Positions 20,097 through 28,431 of a stretch of 50,523 nucleotides of DNA are shown piece by piece. The stretch's first letter is position 1, and each line of letters begins with the position of its first letter. The notes below the pieces were generated by a model. It worked only from the letters and a program-made list of their open reading frames with translations, made no database searches and was not told where the DNA came from. The DNA comes from a virus. Location: positions 1 through 50,523 of the IMG/VR virus record IMGVR_UViG_3300044515_000029; one strand, given 5' to 3'. Made by a program: the position numbers and the translations under genes.

Positions 20097-21319
20097 TGCT
20101 TAAAAGAATTGTAGCGATCGCGTTTATGGCACTCGTGCCGGCGTTGTCATGGGCGAATTACGCCTTTGTGAGCCAAGCGCAGAATGCATCAAACGGCAAT
20201 ACGGTCACTGTGTCGCCGGCGGCTGGACATTTCCTAATTGTTGTGTCTCAGACCAGCGCCGGCGGTGGCACGCCTACCGCCTCGATATCGGACAATCTAG
20301 GAGATACCTGGACTGTTGGCAAAGCGACGTCTCAGGACGGAACTATAGCCAATAACTTTTTCTCAATATTCTACTTACCGGTCGCGCCCGCCGGCATAAC
20401 AACTATCACCCTTACCTACGCTGGCGGAACGCCTGGTGCCGCGAATATCGCCTTTGTCGAATATAGCGGTCTTTCCTCCACTGGATTCCAGGGCGTCTCA
20501 ACCTTCAATCAGCAGCAAAATCCTGGAACCGCAACCAATGCGATTACGACTAACAACATCAATGTCGCCACGCAACCTGGGGCATTGATTGGATGGTTCA
20601 ATGACGGGGCTGGCAGCGGTGGTTGGACTGCCGGAACGTCGCCGCTTACGTTTACCATGCGCGTCAACGGCAGCTTCAACATGCTGGAGGACGCGCGCGT
20701 TACGGCGACCGGCAACGCTTTGGCGAATGCGACCAGCACTCATGGTACGACCCAGACGTATATAACCTACGCGATATTCATTGCTGAGCCATCATCAGGC
20801 GGTGGTGCGGCGCTGGCATCTGCCGCAACCGATGCGGTTACCGCCGTGGGTGCGCTAACGACTGTATCATCGGCCTTCGTTCCGCTCCTGCTCGACAACG
20901 CCTCGCGCTCTGACAATCTTTTGCTTGGCACCGCGCCGGGCGACGGAACGGGAGACAGCGCTCGCATTGGCGGAACGAAGCTCAAGCAATGGGCGGCCGA
21001 TGCGAACGCCATGTTCTCGCAGCTCTACCCGAACCGCAGCCTGCAGACGCCGACGACTGGTTTCTCTATTGCCGCCTCGATTGGCGTCACTCAACTCGTT
21101 CTCAATCCGGCGGGCACGCTGGCAACGGGTACGGTCACGCTGCCGACTCTGCCCGGCGATAATCAGCCGTTCACGCTCATGACGTCTCAGACGGTCACCA
21201 CGTTGACCGTCAACACGGCGGACACAAGCACCATCAACGGCGCGCCGACCACGATCAGCGCTAATACGAGCGTCAAATTTCGGTACATAACCTCGCTGAA
21301 TAGGTGGTTCCGCGAATAG
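20096..21319 (+). CDS. Exported or virion surface protein with signal peptide
   Basis: Coupled start (TAATG). The 407-aa protein begins MLKRIVAIAFMALVPALSWA, a textbook Sec signal peptide with a likely cleavage after SWA. It is followed by a beta-sandwich-like domain (NTVTVSPAAGHFLIVVSQTS, ISDNLGDTWT, IAFVEYSGLS), a linker with SAATDAVTAVGALTT near residue 240, and a C-terminal block (SIAASIGVTQLVLNPAG, FRYITSLNRWFRE). No recognised enzyme. It sits between two spike-type genes, so it may be a fibre or a host-surface protein. Confidence 0.7.
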   Translation: MLKRIVAIAFMALVPALSWANYAFVSQAQNASNGNTVTVSPAAGHFLIVVSQTSAGGGTPTASISDNLGDTWTVGKATSQDGTIANNFFSIFYLPVAPAGITTITLTYAGGTPGAANIAFVEYSGLSSTGFQGVSTFNQQQNPGTATNAITTNNINVATQPGALIGWFNDGAGSGGWTAGTSPLTFTMRVNGSFNMLEDARVTATGNALANATSTHGTTQTYITYAIFIAEPSSGGGAALASAATDAVTAVGALTTVSSAFVPLLLDNASRSDNLLLGTAPGDGTGDSARIGGTKLKQWAADANAMFSQLYPNRSLQTPTTGFSIAASIGVTQLVLNPAGTLATGTVTLPTLPGDNQPFTLMTSQTVTTLTVNTADTSTINGAPTTISANTSVKFRYITSLNRWFRE

Positions 21320-21333
21320 CAGGAGCCTAAAGC

Positions 21334-22914
21334 ATGGCTTTATGGACGTTCGACTCTTCGGCGGTCACGTTTGATTCGACTTCTGCGACATTCGACGGAT
21401 CACAGGGCGGCGGGGGAGGGGCGGCGCTTGCCGGCGCATCAACCGATGCGGTCACGGCGGCAGGCGGGCTAATCAATTTCGCGAGCGTCACGCTCGTGGC
21501 GCCGCTCTACACCGGGGTAGGGGGCATATTCGACCCGAACCTCGTATGGCCGTTCTCGACGCCTGTCGTCGGGAGCGTGGTCAAGTACGATCCGGCAGCT
21601 ATCACCGTGCTGCCAGACGGCCAAATAAATGCGACCGCGAACAACGTCGCGGCTGAGATTCAGTATTTCGACGGCGTCAATCTCAATGAGATAGACGTTT
21701 TCATCACGCCGACGATGGTCGGCTACGCCTTTGACGGCACGATCGCCTCGGGCACTTTCGTAGGCGCTGCGGCCCTCGCTGCTGCTGCTGCGAATCTATC
21801 GAGCGCTGCCGGCGTACTGACGACCGGAATACCGCTACAGGCGGCAGCCTCAAACCTGACGTCGGCGGTCGGCGCGCTCAACACCGCGATCCAATTGGCG
21901 TCCGCTGCCTCGGATTCATCGAGCGCGAGTGCGCTGCTCGGTGCTGTAGGCGCGAACCTGGCGGGGGCTGCAACCGACACGAGCAGCGGGAACGCCTCGC
22001 TGACGACGCTGATCGCGGTTGCTGGTGCGGCTGCTGATGTCGCGAGCGCTGCGGCGGCTCTGTCGACCGCGATTCAACTGGCAGCCCAGGCCACTGACTC
22101 GACCACCGCGTCAGGCCCGATTCGCACGAACATCCTGTTTATCGGCGCGGCGACTGACTCTATCAGCGGCGCGGGCCTCTTGGGCTCGATACAGGTACTT
22201 CAAGCCGCGGCGAACGATGTAACGACTGCGTTCGGCAGCCTGATTACTCAGATTGCACTCGCGGCGGCGGCGAGCTCGACCAGCATCGCGGCCGGTAGCC
22301 TGACATCGCAGATCAAGCTATCCGGATCCGCGACCGATTCAGTCACCGCAAGCGGCGCCCTGGGCGTCCTCGCGCTCAACTTAAGGCCGTCGCATTTGAT
22401 AGTCACATCGTTCTACAGCAACCAGCTTCTCGGCCAGGCGGGACCGCTGCCGTATGGCGAGTTTTTCTCGAGAGTGGATGATGTCGAGATTTACGCGATC
22501 GACTGGACCGGCTGGCTCACTAATTTTTGGGAGCGCGGCGCGATGGTTGCGCCCGGCTCGGTGATTCGACCGACTGCGCCGAACGGCTTCCAGTTCGTCA
22601 CGACCCTGGGCGGGCAGTCCGGCAATGCAGAGCCGGTATGGCCGAACGCAATCGGTCAGATGGCTACTGACGGCAGTGTCGTCTGGACTTGCGAGGCGAT
22701 CGACCTCAACTCGCTTTTCGCGAACGTGCAAAGCGCCGAATGGGTAGTTCAGAGCGGCATCACCGTGAAGGGACAGGAACAGTCGGGGAATCTCACGCTC
22801 GCGGAGCTCGACGCCACGGGCGCAACGGCAGGCCAGAACTACGCGGTCAACGTCGAAACGACGATGAGCGACGGCGAAACCAAGGTAGGCCAGATCGTCC
22901 TCAAGGTTCGATAA
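21334..22914 (+). CDS. Large repetitive tail/fibre protein
   Basis: The 526-aa product has an N-terminal head (WTFDSSAVTFDSTSATFDGS), then ten 20-residue Ala-rich repeats (residues 147-347) with the consensus L-x-x-A-A-x-D-x-x-x-A-x-G-x-L-x-T-x-I, e.g. LAGAATDTSSGNASLTTLIA. The C-terminal third (WLTNFWERGAMVAPGSVIRP, WPNAIGQMATDGSVVWTCEA) resembles phage tail modules that occur near receptor-binding parts. The repeats probably form a trimeric or helical shaft. Confidence 0.7.
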   Translation: MALWTFDSSAVTFDSTSATFDGSQGGGGGAALAGASTDAVTAAGGLINFASVTLVAPLYTGVGGIFDPNLVWPFSTPVVGSVVKYDPAAITVLPDGQINATANNVAAEIQYFDGVNLNEIDVFITPTMVGYAFDGTIASGTFVGAAALAAAAANLSSAAGVLTTGIPLQAAASNLTSAVGALNTAIQLASAASDSSSASALLGAVGANLAGAATDTSSGNASLTTLIAVAGAAADVASAAAALSTAIQLAAQATDSTTASGPIRTNILFIGAATDSISGAGLLGSIQVLQAAANDVTTAFGSLITQIALAAAASSTSIAAGSLTSQIKLSGSATDSVTASGALGVLALNLRPSHLIVTSFYSNQLLGQAGPLPYGEFFSRVDDVEIYAIDWTGWLTNFWERGAMVAPGSVIRPTAPNGFQFVTTLGGQSGNAEPVWPNAIGQMATDGSVVWTCEAIDLNSLFANVQSAEWVVQSGITVKGQEQSGNLTLAELDATGATAGQNYAVNVETTMSDGETKVGQIVLKVR

Positions 22915-23502
22915 ATGACCGAATCCTACAAGACCGCGAGAGAGAAGATTGACGCAGCGCTGAGCCGTGCTCCGGTTCGCAAAGTCGTCATCCTTAAGCG
23001 CGGCTCTGACGGGTTATTCATTCAGCCGACGACCACGGGAGCCGAGTACGAGTTTGAGGAAGCGCACAGGCGCATGGCCTTCGCTGAGGGCTACAAGTAC
23101 GCGGACGAGACTACCGGCAACACCCGCACGTTCGACCCGAAAGGGAATTACATCTGCGGCGAGTGCAACAAGGCCGATGACAAGCCATACGCCCTCTGCC
23201 TGTTCGTCTGCCAGGACGGCAAGCCACTCTCCGCGATTGATATCGACCGCAAGGCCGGAAGCTGCGGGTACTGGGAGGACACATGCGCGGGAGACCCCGA
23301 GCTCAAGAATCCTCAGAAGCCCGAGACCGTGGCCGTGTACGGAGTAGCGAAGAACGGCGAGGGATTTGGCTGTCATCGTTGTCCCTTCGCTTCTGATGCG
23401 ATTGCGCCGGATAGCCGAGGCAGAAAGCTCTACTGCGGGAAGGGATCGTTTCGCGTTGCTTGGAATGCCTGCTGTGAGTTGAACGGAGCGCCGACGGTAT
23501 GA
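22915..23502 (+). CDS. Cysteine-rich protein (11 Cys; metal or Fe-S candidate)
   Basis: A 195-aa protein starting MTESYKTAREKIDAALSRAP. After a basic first third it holds ICGECNK, ALCLFVCQD, SCGYWEDTCAG, FGCHRCPF, YCGKGSF and NACCELN, eleven cysteines in spaced pairs. SCGYWEDTCAG recalls HiPIP-type cluster loops, but I cannot confirm any family. It starts 1 nt after the repetitive fibre gene, so the two are probably made together. The function is unknown. Confidence 0.6.
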   Translation: MTESYKTAREKIDAALSRAPVRKVVILKRGSDGLFIQPTTTGAEYEFEEAHRRMAFAEGYKYADETTGNTRTFDPKGNYICGECNKADDKPYALCLFVCQDGKPLSAIDIDRKAGSCGYWEDTCAGDPELKNPQKPETVAVYGVAKNGEGFGCHRCPFASDAIAPDSRGRKLYCGKGSFRVAWNACCELNGAPTV

Positions 23503-23696
23503 ACCTCATCCCCAAGGCGACCTTTGTCGTGGACAAGAACGGAAAGCCTAAGCGGGTATTGATCAACGGTATTGAGGTATGCGCAGGGGCCTTACTCACT
23601 CACGCAGGATTCGAGTGCGGCCCCGATGGGGTCTTTGATCTTCGCTTGACGTTTGCCGTGACGGGAATCGAGACGGTTACGGAGGCCGCATCATGA
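23499..23696 (+). CDS. Hypothetical protein (65 aa)
   Basis: The product MNLIPKATFVVDKNGKPKRV, then LINGIEVCAGALLTHAGFEC, ends TGIETVTEAAS. A small beta protein. It overlaps both neighbours by 4 nt. Function unknown. Confidence 0.55.
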   Translation: MNLIPKATFVVDKNGKPKRVLINGIEVCAGALLTHAGFECGPDGVFDLRLTFAVTGIETVTEAAS

Positions 23697-23821
23697 CCTG
23701 GGGCCTGTTCTTCGTTTTGGTCTGCGCGCTGTTCTCTGCGCGGCTCGGCCCTGTTTTCTCTCGTGATTTACCTTTCCATGCTCAATTGGATCGGACACTT
23801 TTAGCGGCGCCGACGCGCTGA
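23693..23821 (+). CDS. Membrane or signal-bearing micropeptide (42 aa)
   Basis: The ATG at 23693 overlaps the upstream stop. MTWGLFFVLVCALFSARLGP is a hydrophobic segment that could be a signal anchor, followed by a short polar tail ending LLAAPTR. Coupling supports expression; function unknown. It was found by hand because it is so short. Confidence 0.45.
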   Translation: MTWGLFFVLVCALFSARLGPVFSRDLPFHAQLDRTLLAAPTR

Positions 23822-23862
23822 ATTTTCTCAAGTTTTTGTAAAACAACCCCATAGGTGGCCCG

Positions 23863-24387
23863 ATGGCTATCAAATGCGGGGCCAAGACTCGTGCTGGCGG
23901 CAGATGCCGAAAAGCCGGGATGCCTAAAAATGGGCGCTGTCGTTTTCACGGCGGATTGAGTACAGGCCCAGGAAAAGGCAATCAGAACGCTGCGACGCAT
24001 GGAATCTATGCGAAGCATCTGACCGAGGACGAACGCGAGGTTTACGCGTCGCTCAAATTCGGCAACGTCGAGCACGAGTTGAGCCTGCAGCGCATCCGCC
24101 TTGCTCGCGCTCTCGCGGCTGAGACCGCGGCGAACGGCAAGCCCGAGCTTGATGAAGTCACGACGCACGACCAGATCGGCGAGGAAGGCTCGCGCGAGGA
24201 CCGCAAGGAAAAGGTCCGCGATTACGTCGGCATCATTGACCGCATAACCGCGCGCATTGAGTCGCTTGAGAAAACTCGCGCGCTGCTAATTGAGCTTGGC
24301 GCCGATCCGAACAAGGACGCGCCGAGCGCCGATGCGCTGACGCCTGGCAAGCCCGATGAAGCGACGCCAGCAGCACCGATCCGCTGA
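23863..24387 (+). CDS. terS: Terminase small subunit (HGGxSTG type)
   Basis: This 174-aa protein has an N-terminal CGAKTRAGGRCRKAGMPKNG with CRFHGGLSTGPGKGNQN, the zinc-binding HGGxSTGP motif of a small-terminase group, then a helical central oligomerisation part (EHELSLQRIRLARALAAET). It overlaps the large-subunit gene by 32 nt. It should recognise the phage packaging site. Confidence 0.8.
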   Translation: MAIKCGAKTRAGGRCRKAGMPKNGRCRFHGGLSTGPGKGNQNAATHGIYAKHLTEDEREVYASLKFGNVEHELSLQRIRLARALAAETAANGKPELDEVTTHDQIGEEGSREDRKEKVRDYVGIIDRITARIESLEKTRALLIELGADPNKDAPSADALTPGKPDEATPAAPIR

Positions 24388-25717
24388 GGTAATCAACCTT
24401 ACAGCGAAGCAAGCCAACGTCTACGCGTGGGGCTGGCAGGCTGTAGCGAGATTCCGGGATGCGGTCTGCGGTCGTCGTTTCGGCAAGACGTACCTGGGCG
24501 CTGCGGAGATGCGACGAGCTGCTGAGCTTGCCGCACGGTGGAATGTCCACCCTGACGACGAAATATGGTACTGCGCGCCGACGTTCAAACAGGCGAAGCG
24601 GGTATTTTGGCGGCGCCTCAAGCGCGCCATACCGCGCGAGTGGATCGACGGCAAGCCGAACGAAACCGAGTGCTGCATTACGCTGCGCAGCGGTCACGTT
24701 ATCCGCGTCGTCGGCCTGGACTCGTACGACAACCTGCGCGGCTCGGGCCTGTTCTTCGTCCTGATCGATGAATGGGCGGATTGCCCCTATGTGGCCTGGG
24801 AGGAAGTGCTCCGGCCGATGCTCGCGACGTGCAAGTGGTTCGTAGACGGGGTTCTGCACTTCGGCGGCCATGCTCTGCGCATTGGAACCCCGAAGGGCTT
24901 CAATCACTGTTACGACACGTACAACAAGGGTCAGTCCGGCGGCGAGCCTGACCATAAGTCATGGTTTTACTCGACCCTGGACGGCGGCAACGTGCCGCTG
25001 GCAGAGATCGAGGCCGCGCGGCGAAATCTCGACCCTCGAACGTTCCGGCAAGAGTACCTAGCGAGCTTCGAGAATTACTCGGGCCGCGTCTATTACGCCT
25101 TCGACCGCCGGGAATCGGTGCGGTCATGCCCGTATAACGCGTTGCTACCGCTGCACGTGGGCATGGACTTCAACGTCAACCCAATGTCAGCGACCATCTG
25201 GCAAGAACAGCCTGGCGGCGATCTCTGGCAGATTGGCGAAGTAGTCATTCCGACCAGCGATACGGGCGAGATGGCGCGAGAGATTGCCGCGCGGTACGGG
25301 AAGCAGATCCCAGGCACGAAGCCGGACGTTCGGCACGTCACGATCTATCCCGACCCTGCCGGCGCGCAGCGAAAGACGAGCGCGCAGGGTAAGACCGATT
25401 TCAGCATCCTTCGGGAGCACGGGTTTACCGTCTACGCCATGAACGCGCACCCGCTGGTGCGTGACAGGGTCAACCTGACGAACGGTAAGTTCTTGAGCGC
25501 CGACGGAAAGCGCCATGCGTTCGTTGATCCTTCCTGCCGCGAATCGATCAAGTGCTACGAGCAGTTGACCTACAAGGAAGGCACCAGCGATTGGGAAAGG
25601 TCGCCTGACAAGTCTCTCGGGCTCGACCATCTGCCGGATGCGACCGGGTATTACATCTACACGCGGTTTGCGTACAAGCCTGCGCACGGCGCGCAGATTC
25701 ACCACATGGGACGGTAA
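24356..25717 (+). CDS. terL: Terminase large subunit
   Basis: The 453-aa packaging motor has Walker A GRRFGKT (residues 39-45), Walker B FVLIDEW (Asp138, Glu139) and the RNase-H-like nuclease with Asp271 (GMDFNVNP) and Asp333 (YPDPAG). It hydrolyses ATP to drive DNA into the prohead and cuts the concatemer. The length is normal. The headful or cos mode cannot be told by reading. Confidence 0.96.
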   Translation: MKRRQQHRSAEVINLTAKQANVYAWGWQAVARFRDAVCGRRFGKTYLGAAEMRRAAELAARWNVHPDDEIWYCAPTFKQAKRVFWRRLKRAIPREWIDGKPNETECCITLRSGHVIRVVGLDSYDNLRGSGLFFVLIDEWADCPYVAWEEVLRPMLATCKWFVDGVLHFGGHALRIGTPKGFNHCYDTYNKGQSGGEPDHKSWFYSTLDGGNVPLAEIEAARRNLDPRTFRQEYLASFENYSGRVYYAFDRRESVRSCPYNALLPLHVGMDFNVNPMSATIWQEQPGGDLWQIGEVVIPTSDTGEMAREIAARYGKQIPGTKPDVRHVTIYPDPAGAQRKTSAQGKTDFSILREHGFTVYAMNAHPLVRDRVNLTNGKFLSADGKRHAFVDPSCRESIKCYEQLTYKEGTSDWERSPDKSLGLDHLPDATGYYIYTRFAYKPAHGAQIHHMGR

Positions 25718-25720
25718 TAA

Positions 25721-25912
25721 ATGCACGATCGAAACGGAACCCCGCTCAAAGTTGGCGACGTCGTCACTGTCGAGTACGTCATCACGCACGTGAGCCCAGG
25801 CCCAGACTATTGCAACGTCAGCGCGCAATCGGTGGAAAACCGCAAGCCGGACGGCGCGAAAGAACACTTTTCGGGCAACTCTGCCGTGACCGTATTGCAG
25901 CGGGCAATCTAA
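25721..25912 (+). CDS. Hypothetical small protein (63 aa)
   Basis: It begins MHDRNGTPLKVGDVVTVEYV and continues ITHVSPGPDYCNVSAQSVEN, like a small SH3/KOW-type beta barrel (GTPLKVGDVVTV). It fits the 3-nt gap after terL and precedes the portal by 9 nt. Similar small barrels occur between terminase and portal in other phages; function unknown. Confidence 0.6.
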   Translation: MHDRNGTPLKVGDVVTVEYVITHVSPGPDYCNVSAQSVENRKPDGAKEHFSGNSAVTVLQRAI

Positions 25913-25921
25913 GGCCGATAA

Positions 25922-27403
25922 ATGCCTGATTTTCGCACGCTCAAAGACGGGTACCAGAAAGACCCGGACTTTCCGCAGCGCACGCACCACATTCTCGCGC
26001 TGGCCCGCGTCATCGACGGCAAGCTCTATAGCGAGCTCAAGAACGCATTCAGCGAGGAAAAGAACGAGGCGGGCGAATACCTGCCGCTGGCAACTCGCAG
26101 GCCATCGGCGCGCACGCGGTTCTGTCAGACGGTCGTCAATGACTCGGTGTCGCTGCTGTTCTCGGAGGGTCACTTCCCGGAAGTGGACTGCAAGGACGAG
26201 GGCACGCGCAAGGGCCTCGCGACCATCATCAAGGAATCATCCCTAAACGGCGTGATGATCGAGGCCGCAACGCTCGGATCAGTCGGCTCGATCTGCATTT
26301 TGCTGAAAGTGCTGAAAAGCCGCGTTTTCTTCGACGTGATGCGGACCCCGTACCTCACGCCGGAGTGGGACAAGGACGCGCCCGACACGCTCAAAAAGGT
26401 CACCGAGCGCTACAAGCTCAAAGGCGCGGACCTCAAGGCCGGCGGCTACACGATCGCCGATGACGACCTTGCGTCCGATTTCTGGTTCCAGCGCATCTGG
26501 GACGATAAGGCCGAGAATTGGTATCTGCCGCAGTCGATGGAGGATGCGAAGGCAAAAAAGCCGATGCTTATCGACAGCGCGAAAACGGTCGCGCACAAGC
26601 TCGGGTTTTGCCCGATGGTGTGGGTCAAGAACCTACCATGCGGTGACAACGATATTGACGGCGCCGCGACGTTCCCGCACGAGGCGATTGATACGCAGAT
26701 CGAGGCCGACTACCTGCTGTCCCAGGGCGGCCGCGGCCTAAAATACCAGTCTGACCCGACGCTGCATATCAAAGAGCCCGCGTTCAGCGAAGGCGGTGCA
26801 GTCGTCAAGGGCGCGGCAAACGCGATCATCACGAGCGCCGAGGGCGACGCGAAGCTGCTGGAAATCAACGGCGATGCGGCCAGCGCCGTCATGGAATGGG
26901 TCAAGGCCTTACGCGAGATCACGCTCGAAGGCATGGGCGGAAATCGCTCGAATGCTGACAAGCTCAGCGCGGCACAGTCAGGCCGGGCAATGGAACTGAT
27001 GAATCAGTCCTTGATCTGGCTCGCAGACAAGCTGCGCATCAGCTACGGCGAGGGAGCGCTTCTCGAATTGCTGTGCATGATCGTGCGCGCATCCGAAAAG
27101 TTCCCGCTCAAGGACAAGCGCGGCCGCAGCATCAAGGCATTGAGCCAGGACAAGGACATCTCCTTGCGCTGGCCCGCCTGGTACGCGCCGACCTATGCCG
27201 ACAAGTCGACGCAGGCGACCACGCTCGACGTATTGCGCGGTGGTGGGCTGCTTTCGCAGGAAACCGCAGTCAAGTCGCTGGCGGATTCCTACGACATCGA
27301 GGACGTGCCGGCAGAGCTCGCGAAGATCAAGACAGACGACCCGCCGCCGAACAGCGTCGCTGCGAAGCCTGACAAGTCGCCGCTCAGTGCGGCCAATGAT
27401 TAA
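25922..27403 (+). CDS. Portal protein
   Basis: The 493-aa protein follows the terminase and shows the SPP1-type portal outline: an N-terminal wing (RTRFCQTVVNDSVSLLFSEG), a central stem (EAIDTQIEADYLLSQGGRGL), and a long C-terminal helix (AQSGRAMELMNQSLIWLADK). Twelve copies would form the channel for DNA entry. The C terminus is Pro/Ser-rich. Confidence 0.88.
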   Translation: MPDFRTLKDGYQKDPDFPQRTHHILALARVIDGKLYSELKNAFSEEKNEAGEYLPLATRRPSARTRFCQTVVNDSVSLLFSEGHFPEVDCKDEGTRKGLATIIKESSLNGVMIEAATLGSVGSICILLKVLKSRVFFDVMRTPYLTPEWDKDAPDTLKKVTERYKLKGADLKAGGYTIADDDLASDFWFQRIWDDKAENWYLPQSMEDAKAKKPMLIDSAKTVAHKLGFCPMVWVKNLPCGDNDIDGAATFPHEAIDTQIEADYLLSQGGRGLKYQSDPTLHIKEPAFSEGGAVVKGAANAIITSAEGDAKLLEINGDAASAVMEWVKALREITLEGMGGNRSNADKLSAAQSGRAMELMNQSLIWLADKLRISYGEGALLELLCMIVRASEKFPLKDKRGRSIKALSQDKDISLRWPAWYAPTYADKSTQATTLDVLRGGGLLSQETAVKSLADSYDIEDVPAELAKIKTDDPPPNSVAAKPDKSPLSAAND

Positions 27404-27406
27404 CGG

Positions 27407-27422
27407 CGAGGCCGACGCCTCG
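27407..27422 (+). other. Hairpin after the portal gene
   Basis: CGAGGC (27407-27412), loop CGAC, GCCTCG (27417-27422) is a perfect 6-bp stem. No T-run follows, so it is not a usual terminator; it could slow RNA decay or processing. Confidence 0.5.
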
Positions 27423-27473
27423 ACGTGACGACCGCTTGCCCGATGGCGAGCATTTCAACAAGGAGAGGGCCAG

Positions 27474-27761
27474 ATGCCCGAACACAAGCTGAGAAAAGTA
27501 GCGCTAGACGAAATCACGCTGAACAACGCAGCGGATTTGATCGCCGAGGCGCTGAAAGCCAAGGGCTGCATTGTCCTGGTGCTGAACGACGACCGCACCA
27601 TCGGCATGACGTCGAGCGGCATCAACCACTACAAAGCAAACGAATTGCTGTCAGTGGGAATTCACATCAACTTGAGCCAGCACGATGAGGCTGTGGCGAA
27701 AGGCGAGGCTGGCGAAGCCGCGCAGCGCACTCAACTCTCGATTGTCGGGGGTGACCGATGA
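27474..27761 (+). CDS. Hypothetical protein between portal and scaffold (95 aa)
   Basis: MPEHKLRKVALDEITLNNAA is followed by LIAEALKAKGCIVLVLNDDR. It has an AAGGAGA ribosome site. An alpha/beta layout with a strand CIVLVLNDD. No family recognised. It overlaps the scaffold start by 4 nt, so it is likely expressed with the capsid group. Confidence 0.6.
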   Translation: MPEHKLRKVALDEITLNNAADLIAEALKAKGCIVLVLNDDRTIGMTSSGINHYKANELLSVGIHINLSQHDEAVAKGEAGEAAQRTQLSIVGGDR

Positions 27762-28309
27762 GCCTGCTACTCAATCTGATGCGCCGCTGCATGGAAGGCG
27801 AGGGCGAGGGTGGTGGTGGTGGCGGCTCGGCAAAGAATCCGCCGCAGCCGGAAGTTTTTTCCCGCGAGTACGTGCACGAGCTGCGCGAGGAAAACAAGTC
27901 ATGGCGCCAGAAACACCAAGAGAGCGAGACCGCCAAGGCCGATGCGCTCAAGCAAGTGGAAGCCTCAACCCAGGTCGCGACCGACAAAATCAAGGAAGCG
28001 AACGCCGCCGCCGATCAGCGCGTGATTCGCGCAGAACTCAAGGCCGCAGCGCTCAAGGCCGGCATGGTCGACCTCGACGGGTTGAAACTGGCCGATCTCT
28101 CGAAAGTGAAGCTCAACGATCAGGGCGAAGTCGAGGGCGCTGACAAGCTCATGGAAGATTTGAAAAAGGCGAAACCGTATCTATTCGGCGCCGAGTCGAC
28201 CAGCAACAACGGCAAACCGCCGAAGCCTGGAGACCAGCAACCGAAGCTCGCAACCGCGATGAGCGATGATGAGTACCGCGCAGCGCGATCCGCTGCAGTC
28301 AGACGTTGA
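27758..28309 (+). CDS. Scaffolding protein
   Basis: A 183-aa protein directly before the capsid gene. After a Gly-rich start, a charged helix (YVHELREENKSWRQKHQESE, then TAKADALKQVEASTQVATDK) and an acidic-basic C-terminal part match the Gp20-type scaffolds of tailed phages, which template the capsid and then leave. It lacks any protease motif. Confidence 0.8.
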   Translation: MSLLLNLMRRCMEGEGEGGGGGGSAKNPPQPEVFSREYVHELREENKSWRQKHQESETAKADALKQVEASTQVATDKIKEANAAADQRVIRAELKAAALKAGMVDLDGLKLADLSKVKLNDQGEVEGADKLMEDLKKAKPYLFGAESTSNNGKPPKPGDQQPKLATAMSDDEYRAARSAAVRR

Positions 28310-28314
28310 TTTTG

Positions 28315-28332
28315 TCGCCGCCGATGCGGCGA
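28315..28332 (+). other. Hairpin in the capsid leader
   Basis: TCGCCGC (28315-28321), loop CGAT, GCGGCGA (28326-28332), a perfect 7-bp stem followed by a T-rich stretch (TATTGATTTTT). A second small stem (GGCGC/GCGCC) lies about 35 nt further on. The 122-nt leader before the capsid gene has no gene. It may attenuate, process or stabilise the capsid message. Confidence 0.5.
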
Positions 28333-28431
28333 TATTGATTTTTCATTGACCACAGGCGCTTTAAGGCGCCGTGCCCATCGGGAGTCGACCTCCAGGGGTG
28401 TTCGTAAAACACACCACGCAGGAGATTCCCC

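Noticed and set aside
17796-22914. Diversity-generating retroelement
   Set aside because: The structured RNA and variable fibre genes invited the idea, but no reverse transcriptase or template/variable repeat pair was seen.
25187-26173. 328-codon minus-strand frame across terminase and portal
   Set aside because: Antisense shadow spanning two real genes.
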